Below are positions 1 through 5,230 of a stretch of 5,230 nt of DNA, piece after piece. Positions within the stretch are counted from its first letter, which is position 1, and the number at the start of each line of letters is the position of its first letter. Origin of the DNA: Smithellaceae bacterium (lineage in GTDB: Bacteria > Desulfobacterota > Syntrophia > Syntrophales > Smithellaceae); assembly GCA_028701435.1 (NCBI GenBank), contig JAQVQT010000034.1, forward strand, positions 8,079 through 13,308, read 5' to 3'. The notes beneath the pieces are model-generated. The model was not told the origin of the DNA. It saw only the letters and a program-made list of their open reading frames with translations, and made no database searches. The position numbers and the translations under genes are program-made.

Positions 1-1052
1 AACCAGGATTTATGACTCCAAATATTCTCCTTCAAATCCTTGATGTCATCCTGCATCACCATGTACATGCAGGCATTGTTGATGGCCAGGCCACCCTGAT
101 ACGCCAGAGCGGTCACCAGTTGAATTTCATCTTCCGTGAATTTTCTCTTGTGTCCGCTGTACACAATGAGAACGCCGATGACGTCTTCCTTGGATTTAAT
201 CGGAACGTACAGCATGGAGACGATGCCTTCGGCCTTCTTTTCTTTCTTGTACTGAATGCCGTTGTCCTTGAAAACATCTTCGATCGCGATGGTTTCGCCC
301 TTGAGGGCGAGGGCGATGTTTTTATCCGCCAGAATGGGGCCTTTCCGAAGATATTGTTCGCTCAGCCCGAAGCTGGCCACCGATTTCAGTGTGCGTTTGT
401 CTTCGTCCAGCAGCCTTACCGCCGCCGCCTTGAGATCCAGGGATTCCACCATATCCTGCGTCATCGCCTGCAGGATGGTTTTGACGTCCAGACTTGCCGA
501 GATATTGGACGACAGCTTCAGAAAAATCCGGGTGTGGTCGCGCAGTTTGCGAATCAGTCGGGTGATTTCGATCGCGGAGCCTCCCTGCTCGGCCAGAATG
601 GACAGAAAATCGATTTCATCCTTGGTGAATGAGCGGATGCCTTTGGTGTAAACGCTCAGAATGCCCAGCATCCGGTTTTTGTCCATGACCGGAACGGACA
701 GAATGGAGCCGATGCCCTCCTTCTTTTTCTTTTCACGGTTGGCCAGCCGCCGGTCCGTCGTCGCGTCCCGAAAATACATATAGCCGTCTTTCAGCAGCTG
801 CGGGCTGATTTTCACGGCGTGCGCCGGTCCGGCATGCGTATATTGCCTGGAAAGCCCAACCTGCGCCACGGCCGCGTTGTGAACGGCATCCTCTGTATCG
901 TCGTCTCTTCGAAAAATGACGGCCGCCTTGACCTTCAGGGTTTTGACCGCCGTGGAAACAATCAGGTGAAGCATTTTGGATTGATCTTCCGTGGTGGCCA
1001 TTTCTCTGCTGAGCTCGCTCAAAGCTCGAAAATAACTTTTTTCCGTTGCCAT
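1..1052 (-). CDS. Tandem GAF-domain protein (3' end beyond window)
   Basis: The reading frame is open from an ATG at 1052 to the left edge (350 codons, no stop), so the C-terminus is missing. Two GAF domains are visible, at about residues 21-165 and 187-328. Each carries the same pattern: a Lys-rich stretch, then EGI-x-S-x-L-x-VP (residues 112-121 and 275-284), a hydrophobic strand, and F-T-x-D-E (142-146 and 305-309). This looks like an internal duplication. GAF domains bind small ligands or sense redox or metabolic state, but the ligand cannot be read from the sequence. No signal peptide, membrane segment, kinase, cyclase or DNA-binding domain appears in the visible part, so it is probably cytosolic. 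The start is supported by GGGAG at 1060-1064, 7 nt upstream. It begins 14 nt after the phaC stop, so it is very likely co-transcribed with phaE-phaC. A role in regulating PHA metabolism is inference. The protein may end just past the window, since similar GAF-only proteins are about this length, but that is a recollection and not visible here. Confidence 0.88.
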   Translation of the reverse strand, partial: MATEKSYFRALSELSREMATTEDQSKMLHLIVSTAVKTLKVKAAVIFRRDDDTEDAVHNAAVAQVGLSRQYTHAGPAHAVKISPQLLKDGYMYFRDATTDRRLANREKKKKEGIGSILSVPVMDKNRMLGILSVYTKGIRSFTKDEIDFLSILAEQGGSAIEITRLIRKLRDHTRIFLKLSSNISASLDVKTILQAMTQDMVESLDLKAAAVRLLDEDKRTLKSVASFGLSEQYLRKGPILADKNIALALKGETIAIEDVFKDNGIQYKKEKKAEGIVSMLYVPIKSKEDVIGVLIVYSGHKRKFTEDEIQLVTALAYQGGLAINNACMYMVMQDDIKDLKENIWSHKSW

Positions 1053-1059
1053 ACTTCTT

Positions 1060-1066
1060 CTCCCTT
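1060..1066 (-). promoter_or_regulatory. Ribosome binding site of the GAF gene
   Basis: The minus strand reads AAGGGAG here, 7 nt before the ATG at 1052. It lies in the 14-nt gap after the phaC TGA (1067-1069). It fixes the GAF start and argues that the gene is translated from the phaEC message. Confidence 0.7.
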
Positions 1067-2338
1067 TCAGATCGCTTCAGCAATTTTTTGAATGAGGGAC
1101 TGCTTATCTTTTCCGGCCGTCTTCGGTCGGATGATTTTTGCCGCGGACGACGCCTTTTGCCTTGCGCCGGTTTTCCGGACGGACGGCTTTTTCAACGGTG
1201 CTTCGCGTTTGACGTCCGGTTTTCTTTTGGCGGACGGCGGCTCAGCCGCATCTTCCTGATCGCGCTCCTTAAGCCATTGCGCGATGCGGGGCGCGAACTG
1301 TCTCTGGAATTTGGAGCTGACGTAAATGCCGATGTGTCCGGTTTCCAGACAGACGTCCTGGGCATCCTTGCTCCCGACGGCCCCGGTCAGTTGATTGCAG
1401 GCTTCCGGAGGAACCAGATGATCATACTCGCCGAAAAAGTTTAAAAGCGGCATGGTCAGTTTTTTCAAATCCACCCTTTTTCCACCCAGAAACATCTTGC
1501 TTTGAATCAGCAGATTTTTCTTATAGCAGTCGTCAACAAACTGGCGGAAGGTTTCCCCGGGGACGTCGGGGCTGTCGAAGATCCAGCGCTCCATGCGCAC
1601 GAAGTTTTCCACGAACTCTTTATTGTCCATGTTTTCCATGAAGCCGACGTACTTGTCGATCATCAGACGGGCGGGGTTGAGCAGCAGGAAGCCGAAATTC
1701 ATCAAATCGCCCGGGATATTGCCGAAGGTGCGGACCATCCGGTCCGTGTCCACGTCCTTCATCCAGACATGCAAAAGGCCTTTGTCCGTGTCGAAATTCG
1801 ACGGCGTGACGGTGGTGATCAAATTTTTGATTTTTTCCGGATGCAGGGAGGCATACATGACCGAAAACGATCCGCCCATGCAGATGCCCATCAGATTGAT
1901 TTTGGGGACGCCGTGTTTCCGCCGGATGAAATCCACGATGTTGTCCATGTAGCCGTTGACATGATCGTCAATGGTCAGGAAGCGGTCCTTGCTGGTGGGA
2001 TAGCCCCAGTCGACCATATACAGATCGATTCCTTCCTGCAGAAAGGTTTTCACGACGCTGCGGTCCGGCTGCAGATCCAGCATGGTTTCGCGGTTGATGA
2101 GCGCGTACACCACCAGCAGCGGGGCTTTCAGCGTGCGGTCCGCGTTTTCATTGCGAAAGTAATGCTTCACTTTGACCCGGTCTTCTTCATACACGATTTC
2201 ATAGGGCGTCGATCCGAGTTCATAATGGAGTTCTCCCAACAGGACGTCGGAAGCCCGGGAAGCGCGCTGCCGGGCTTTTTCCGCGTCCTCGGCCATTCGC
2301 TCCAGAATCAGATCCAGGGGAATTTTTGTCTCGGTCAT
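1067..2338 (-). CDS. phaC: Class III poly(3-hydroxyalkanoate) synthase catalytic subunit PhaC, with basic C-terminal extension
   Basis: This 423-residue protein is an alpha/beta-hydrolase-fold PHA synthase. It transfers (R)-3-hydroxyacyl groups from CoA onto the growing polyester at the granule surface, in complex with PhaE. The PhaC box G-I-C-M-G-G is at residues 151-156 with nucleophile Cys153. The predicted general acid/base residues are Asp306 (in FFGEYDHLVPP) and His335 (in ETGHIG). Their spacing matches, as I recall it, the Cys149/Asp302/His331 set of the Allochromatium vinosum enzyme. The VDWG motif is at 109-112. The family is usually about 355 residues. Here the catalytic core ends near residue 357 and is followed by an extension with 16 Lys/Arg in residues 371-412 against 3 acidic residues, ending in a short amphipathic-looking segment (414-423). 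The gene lies 55 nt after phaE and 14 nt before the GAF gene. An AAGGA at 2349-2353 sits 10 nt from the ATG, which is slightly long; a nearer ATG at 2349 runs straight into a stop. Confidence 0.95.
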   Translation of the reverse strand: MTETKIPLDLILERMAEDAEKARQRASRASDVLLGELHYELGSTPYEIVYEEDRVKVKHYFRNENADRTLKAPLLVVYALINRETMLDLQPDRSVVKTFLQEGIDLYMVDWGYPTSKDRFLTIDDHVNGYMDNIVDFIRRKHGVPKINLMGICMGGSFSVMYASLHPEKIKNLITTVTPSNFDTDKGLLHVWMKDVDTDRMVRTFGNIPGDLMNFGFLLLNPARLMIDKYVGFMENMDNKEFVENFVRMERWIFDSPDVPGETFRQFVDDCYKKNLLIQSKMFLGGKRVDLKKLTMPLLNFFGEYDHLVPPEACNQLTGAVGSKDAQDVCLETGHIGIYVSSKFQRQFAPRIAQWLKERDQEDAAEPPSAKRKPDVKREAPLKKPSVRKTGARQKASSAAKIIRPKTAGKDKQSLIQKIAEAI

Positions 2339-2368
2339 GAAAACGCCATCCTTCCGAAAACTTTTCTT

Positions 2369-2389
2369 CCCGCCCGGGGCAGGGGCGGG
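2369..2389 (-). repeat. GC-rich inverted repeat between phaE and phaC
   Basis: CCCGCCC (2369-2375) and GGGCGGG (2383-2389) form a perfect 7-bp stem with a 7-base loop. It lies just after the phaE stop codon and 30 nt before the phaC start. In the direction of transcription no T-run follows the stem (AAGAAAAG comes next), so it does not look like an intrinsic terminator. It could be an mRNA processing or stability element, or a weak attenuator that sets the PhaE:PhaC ratio. The structure is seen; the function is inferred. Confidence 0.55.
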
Positions 2390-2393
2390 TCTT

Positions 2394-3305
2394 TTACTTG
2401 ACGACCGTCAGGGTGTTGGGGGATATGCCGGCTTTTTTCTCCAGCGCTTTGACTCTCTTTTTGAGCAGGTGAAACTCCTTGTACATCTCGTCCATATCTT
2501 TTTGCGTGACCACGGGCAGCAATTGGAGAAAGTCACGCATGGCTTCATTCTTGGCGATGAGGAAATCCTCCAATTTGTTGAGCGTGCGGTGCAGCGCGTC
2601 CGTGTATTCTTTGGACTTGAACAGATTCATGTAGTGGCCTTCCAGGATTTTCAGCCACATGGCGTAGCTTTCCTTCACATCGTGGGGGATGTTTCCCTCC
2701 TCCGTTCGCTGTTTGAGCTTTTCCTGAAGCACGTTGAAGGATTTTTCCATCGGCAGATACAGGATGGATAGAAATTCCGCCAGCGTGGTTTCAAAGAGGT
2801 TATGCTTGTCCAGCATCTCGTTGAAGCGCTCCTGGTAAAAACGCGTCAGTCCCAGCGGCGGAATCTTCAGGTATTGGCGAAGTTCTTTTTCATAGACTTC
2901 ACTGAGCGCCCGGAAGACTTCCTGATCCAGATTGTCGAAGTTGTAGGCTTCCGTGCGCTTGCCGATCCGGGCGGCTTTTTCCATGAGATGGTTCTGGATC
3001 TGCATGGCCGCTTCAAAGCCGGATCCGGCCATCTTCAGAAAAATCTCCGGCAGCGCGTTCATCGTATTGGCGGTGGCCGAAGCCGATTCCGGCTCGTTCA
3101 TCATTCGGGAGAAGGATTTGAAGAGATTCAGGCTGGTTTCGAGCTGCTGCGTGAAACGGTTTTGCACGGCGGTTTGCGTTTTCAGCGTTGTGTCCGAATT
3201 GGGCGGAAGGGTTTTGGCCAGGTTGAGCCACATATCCGCGGCGGTTTTCAACCACGGAAAAACGGACGATTCGTGAAAGGGGAAGGGGTTGCCTGCGTCA
3301 GCCAT
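2394..3305 (-). CDS. phaE: Class III poly(3-hydroxyalkanoate) synthase subunit PhaE
   Basis: This 303-residue, mostly helical protein matches the PhaE family, the non-catalytic partner that class III PhaC needs for activity. The family signature IPPLGLTRFYQERF is at about 148-161, and the region WLKILEGHYMNLFKSKEY (217-234) is also typical. Residues 271-291 are charged and heptad-like, so a C-terminal coiled coil is likely. There is no signal peptide or catalytic motif. It is somewhat shorter than the A. vinosum protein (about 357 residues as I recall). The start at 3305 is chosen because AAGAGG lies at 3311-3316, 5 nt upstream, and the N-terminus MADAGNPFPF leads directly into the conserved part. 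An in-frame ATG at 3629 would add 108 residues that overlap the hydrolase gene and look non-coding. It is the first gene of the phaE-phaC-GAF operon, behind a recognisable promoter. Confidence 0.93.
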   Translation of the reverse strand: MADAGNPFPFHESSVFPWLKTAADMWLNLAKTLPPNSDTTLKTQTAVQNRFTQQLETSLNLFKSFSRMMNEPESASATANTMNALPEIFLKMAGSGFEAAMQIQNHLMEKAARIGKRTEAYNFDNLDQEVFRALSEVYEKELRQYLKIPPLGLTRFYQERFNEMLDKHNLFETTLAEFLSILYLPMEKSFNVLQEKLKQRTEEGNIPHDVKESYAMWLKILEGHYMNLFKSKEYTDALHRTLNKLEDFLIAKNEAMRDFLQLLPVVTQKDMDEMYKEFHLLKKRVKALEKKAGISPNTLTVVK

Positions 3306-3367
3306 GATAACCTCTTTTCGGAGCCGCGCTCCTGAAGGGATTGTTGGGTTCCCTTCGGGCAGGCCCG
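3306..3367 (-). promoter_or_regulatory. Structured 5' leader of phaE (three successive hairpins)
   Basis: Three inverted repeats lie one after another between the predicted transcription start and the phaE ribosome binding site. They are CGGGC/GCCCG (3356-3360 with 3363-3367, 2-base gap), GAAGGGA/TCCCTTC (3334-3340 with 3350-3356, 9-base loop) and GGAGC/GCTCC (3320-3324 with 3328-3332, 3-base loop). The first two share base 3356, so both cannot form fully at once. The last stem ends 3 nt before the Shine-Dalgarno sequence. The leader may stabilise the mRNA, bind a regulator as DNA, or affect translation. No known riboswitch class is recognised. Confidence 0.45.
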
Positions 3368-3374
3368 CGGTTTT

Positions 3375-3403
3375 TTTGTAATCTATCCGCCGGTGTTTGT
3401 CAA
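3375..3403 (-). promoter_or_regulatory. Sigma70-like promoter of the phaE-phaC-GAF operon
   Basis: On the minus strand a perfect TTGACA (-35, 3398-3403) is separated by exactly 17 bases from TACAAA (-10, 3375-3380, 4 of 6 consensus). The predicted start of transcription is near 3368, giving a leader of about 62 nt before phaE. The -35 box overlaps the TGA stop codon of the upstream hydrolase (3400-3402), so the two genes are packed tightly but can be expressed separately. Confidence 0.6.
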
Positions 3404-3900
3404 TCGGTTTCGGCCGCCGGCCCCTGTTCCAGGAGCAAAGGCCAGGGGAGCGTCGGAAAAACGTTGTTGAGCGGATGGTCGTCCTCCACGAAGTGATGCT
3501 CCAGGCGCGCGAATGTTTTTTCGGCGATGGCTTTAACGGCCTGGGGAGGGACAACATCGTCCCGGGTTCCGTGATACAGGACCGTCGGAATTTGAAGTTT
3601 CTGCCGGACGGCCTGTTCAAATCCTTCAATGGTCAGGGCGGGGGCAAGCAGAATCAGCTTTCGAATCATTGGTTCGCTGTCCAGCGCAAAGCGGGCCGCC
3701 ATCAGGCCTCCGTAGCTGGATCCCACCAGAATCAAATTGGTTTTGCCCTCAAGAACCTTTTTGAGCTTTTGCATTCGGGCCGCGAGGCTGCCCGTGTAAT
3801 CCTCAATGATCATTTCCGGAAACACTTTTCGGAAGTACTGAGCTTTGTTTCCCTGGGAAGTGCTTTCCAGACCGTGAATAAAAACCAGCGTGTTTTTCAT
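3400..3900 (-). CDS. Small alpha/beta-fold hydrolase (YqiA/UPF0227-like esterase)
   Basis: This 166-residue protein is a minimal alpha/beta hydrolase without an obvious lid domain. The oxyanion-side motif FIHGLES is at 7-13, and the nucleophile elbow G-S-S-Y-G is at 60-64 with Ser62. The likely acid is Asp114 in HGTRDDVVPP, and the likely base is His142 in DDHPLNN, so the triad is complete. The size and order resemble the YqiA/YcfP-type esterases and related PF12697-like proteins; the substrate cannot be told. The start at 3900 is supported by AAAGGA at 3906-3911, 5 nt upstream. An in-frame ATG at 3906 overlaps that site, and a farther one at 4023 would cross the divergent promoter region. 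No signal peptide is seen, so it is probably cytosolic. It lies 94 nt upstream of phaE on the same strand, so a role in PHA or acyl-ester turnover is possible but unproven. Confidence 0.88.
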   Translation of the reverse strand: MKNTLVFIHGLESTSQGNKAQYFRKVFPEMIIEDYTGSLAARMQKLKKVLEGKTNLILVGSSYGGLMAARFALDSEPMIRKLILLAPALTIEGFEQAVRQKLQIPTVLYHGTRDDVVPPQAVKAIAEKTFARLEHHFVEDDHPLNNVFPTLPWPLLLEQGPAAETD

Positions 3901-3905
3901 GGACA

Positions 3906-3911
3906 TCCTTT
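3906..3911 (-). promoter_or_regulatory. Ribosome binding site deciding the hydrolase start
   Basis: The minus strand reads AAAGGA here, 5 nt from the ATG at 3900. The alternative in-frame ATG at 3906 overlaps the site itself and so is unlikely to be used. Confidence 0.6.
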
Positions 3912-3940
3912 CCGGCGGTGAGGCGAATTTCATTTTGACG

Positions 3941-3968
3941 TTGCCCGGATTATGCCATTGTGTTAAAT
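3941..3968 (+). promoter_or_regulatory. Weak candidate promoter of the DUF1015 gene
   Basis: TTGCCC (3941-3946) and TTAAAT (3963-3968) are spaced 16 bases apart, each 4 of 6 to consensus. They lie ahead of the gene that starts at 4000. The site overlaps the opposing hydrolase promoter, so the two could compete. It is low confidence because both boxes are imperfect. Confidence 0.25.
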
Positions 3969-3977
3969 CGTGCGCAA
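3949..3977 (-). promoter_or_regulatory. Extended -10 promoter of the hydrolase gene
   Basis: On the minus strand CATAAT (3949-3954, 5 of 6 consensus) is preceded by TGG, forming an extended -10 element. A weak -35 box, TTGCGC (3972-3977, 3 of 6), lies exactly 17 bases upstream. Transcription would start near 3942, leaving about 41 nt of leader before the ATG at 3900. Confidence 0.5.
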
Positions 3978-3987
3978 CTTTATTTTG

Positions 3988-3993
3988 AAGGAG
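3988..3993 (+). promoter_or_regulatory. Strong ribosome binding site of the DUF1015 gene
   Basis: AAGGAG with 6 nt spacing to the ATG at 4000 decides the start over the upstream GTG at 3970. Confidence 0.75.
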
Positions 3994-3999
3994 AACCTT

Positions 4000-5229
4000 A
4001 TGGCTCTGGTATTGCCTTTTCAAGCGGTTCGTCCGCCGGCGAAATATGCGTCACAGGTGGCGGCGCTGCCTTATGACGTGATGACGAGGGAAGAGGGGCA
4101 AAAAGCAACGATCGGCCGGCCGCTAAGCTTCATGCATGTGGAGAAATCCGAGATCGACGTGCCGGACGGCACGCGTCCGGATGACCCGGTGATCTATGAG
4201 ACGGCGAAACACAACTTTGCGAGGCTGCGGGAAGAAGGGATTCTGATTCAGGACCCGTTTCCCCGCTATTACATCTATCGCCAGAAGATGGGGGCTCATG
4301 TGCAGACGGGCATTGTCGGTGTCATGAGCGCCGCGGAATATGACGAAGGAAAAATCAAGAAGCACGAACTGACCCGTCAGGACAAGGAGGACGACCGCAT
4401 TCGCCACGTCGATCAGGTCAACGCGCAGACCGGTCCCGTATTCATCAGCTACCGGACGCGCCCCGGTTTAAACGAGATCGTGGAAAAGATCACCGCCGGC
4501 CGGCCGGAATATGATTTCACCGCCGAAGATGGCGTGTCCCACACTGCGTGGGTCGTCGCGGATCAGGCGCAGATGGAAGCCATTCGGCTGGAGTTTGATC
4601 GGGTTGCCGCCCTGTACATTGCCGACGGACATCACCGCGCCGCCGCAGGAGCCACGATCGCCCGCCGTCGCCGCAAGCCCTCACAGCCGCAGGAATCGGA
4701 CCGTGTGCTGGCGGTGTTCTTTCCCCATGATCAACTGAAGGTCATGGATTACAACCGGGCCGTGAAGGATCTGCGCGGCCTTTCCACCGAAGCGTTTCTG
4801 GAAAAAATTTCCGCTTCGTTTACCGTGACGAAGGGGTTTAACGAAAAATCCCCGCAGCGCCTGCATGATTTCGGAATGCATCTGGGCGGCGCGTGGTACT
4901 GCCTCACGATTAAAGAAGGCGCCTATGACGCGAACGATCCGGTGGCCAGCCTCGATGCGGCCATATTGCAGGACCATCTGCTGGCGCCGGTTCTGGGCAT
5001 TGCCGATCCGCGAACCGACGACCGGATCAAATTCATCGGCGGGATTCGGGGGATGGCGGAGCTCGAGAAACTGGTGAATCAGGACGGCTTCGCCGTGGCT
5101 TTTTCGCTTCATCCCACAACGATGGAGCAGATCATGAACGTGGCGGACGCAGGGGCGATCATGCCCCCCAAGTCCACCTGGTTTGAGCCCAAGCTGCGCA
5201 GCGGTTTATTTGTTCACTCCCTGGAGTAG
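4000..5229 (+). CDS. DUF1015 family protein
   Basis: This 409-residue protein, ending at TAG 5227-5229, matches the DUF1015 (COG4198) family in length and motifs. PYDV is at residues 24-27, HELT followed by DKEDDR at 122-133, ALYIADGHHRAAA at 204-216, and the conserved end MPPKSTWFEPKLRSGL at 388-403. The family has no firmly established function. In many anaerobes it is found near serine biosynthesis genes (serA, serC), from memory; no such gene is in this window, though the next gene could lie to the right. The DGHHR motif (209-213) resembles the phosphate-binding signature of ParB/sulfiredoxin-fold enzymes, including free-serine kinases, so nucleotide binding is a hypothesis. There is no signal peptide or membrane segment. 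The ATG at 4000 is preceded by a strong AAGGAG at 3988-3993 (6 nt spacing). An in-frame GTG at 3970 would place that Shine-Dalgarno site inside the gene and is rejected as the start. Confidence 0.9.
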   Translation: MALVLPFQAVRPPAKYASQVAALPYDVMTREEGQKATIGRPLSFMHVEKSEIDVPDGTRPDDPVIYETAKHNFARLREEGILIQDPFPRYYIYRQKMGAHVQTGIVGVMSAAEYDEGKIKKHELTRQDKEDDRIRHVDQVNAQTGPVFISYRTRPGLNEIVEKITAGRPEYDFTAEDGVSHTAWVVADQAQMEAIRLEFDRVAALYIADGHHRAAAGATIARRRRKPSQPQESDRVLAVFFPHDQLKVMDYNRAVKDLRGLSTEAFLEKISASFTVTKGFNEKSPQRLHDFGMHLGGAWYCLTIKEGAYDANDPVASLDAAILQDHLLAPVLGIADPRTDDRIKFIGGIRGMAELEKLVNQDGFAVAFSLHPTTMEQIMNVADAGAIMPPKSTWFEPKLRSGLFVHSLE

Positions 5230-5230
5230 G

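Noticed and set aside
12..632. A 206-codon open frame on the plus strand opposite the GAF gene
   Set aside because: The minus-strand frame encodes recognisable GAF domains across the whole region. The plus-strand product looks like an antisense artefact.
1502..2401. A 299-codon open frame on the plus strand opposite phaC
   Set aside because: It is antisense to a gene with clear catalytic motifs, has an abnormal His/Phe/Val-rich composition and resembles no family. It is a shadow of phaC codon usage.
2337..3335. Open frames on the plus strand opposite phaE
   Set aside because: They are antisense to a gene with PhaE family signatures, and none has a convincing domain.
3356..3377. Possible plus-strand intrinsic terminator: short GC stem followed by CGG and seven T
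   Set aside because: No plus-strand gene reads toward it, the stem is only 5 bp with a 2-base gap, and the T-run is better explained as part of the minus-strand -10 region.
3306..3629. N-terminal extension of phaE to an ATG at 3629
   Set aside because: It would overlap the hydrolase gene in another frame and run through the promoter and leader, and there is a good ribosome binding site for the start at 3305.
3970..3999. GTG start at 3970 for the DUF1015 gene
   Set aside because: The strong AAGGAG at 3988-3993 is correctly spaced for the ATG at 4000 and would be inside the gene otherwise. MALVLPF also fits the family N-terminus.
1..5230. Mobile element, defence system or CRISPR signs
   Set aside because: I saw no transposase, integrase, direct-repeat array, tRNA or att-like duplication. 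The genes look like ordinary chromosomal metabolism.

Overview
The window reads as a stretch of a bacterial chromosome carrying a class III polyhydroxyalkanoate (PHA) synthase operon. The lineage is probably Desulfobacterota or another deltaproteobacterial-type anaerobe (sulfate reducers, syntrophs). The hints are a two-subunit PhaE/PhaC synthase, a tandem-GAF protein of a style common in that group, and a DUF1015 protein, in DNA of moderately high GC. This placement is inference from gene style. No rRNA, tRNA, insertion sequence, CRISPR array or prophage gene is visible.

Layout: four of the five genes lie on the minus strand. Read in their direction of transcription they are a small alpha/beta hydrolase (3900 to 3400), phaE (3305 to 2394), phaC (2338 to 1067) and a tandem-GAF protein (from 1052 and running off the left edge). 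The fifth gene, a DUF1015-family protein, lies on the plus strand (4000 to 5229), diverges from the hydrolase, and is complete. Coding density is high and no gap exceeds 100 bases.

How it works together: PhaE and PhaC form the heteromeric class III synthase that polymerises (R)-3-hydroxyacyl-CoA into storage granules. PhaC keeps the full Cys-Asp-His catalytic set. It also carries a strongly basic tail of about 65 residues beyond the usual end of the family, which is the most unusual protein feature here. The GAF gene starts 14 bases after phaC with its own Shine-Dalgarno site, so it should be co-expressed and may sense something relevant to PHA metabolism. A good sigma70-like promoter (TTGACA-17-TACAAA) lies in front of phaE, with its -35 box overlapping the hydrolase stop codon. 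Its predicted leader of about 62 nt contains three consecutive short inverted repeats, and another GC-rich hairpin separates phaE from phaC. The hydrolase has its own extended -10 promoter in the 99-base divergent region shared with the DUF1015 gene.

No wholly new multi-gene system is evident. The points worth following are the PhaC basic tail, the structured phaE leader, the GAF protein tied to the synthase, and the ParB/SerK-like DGHHR motif in the DUF1015 protein.
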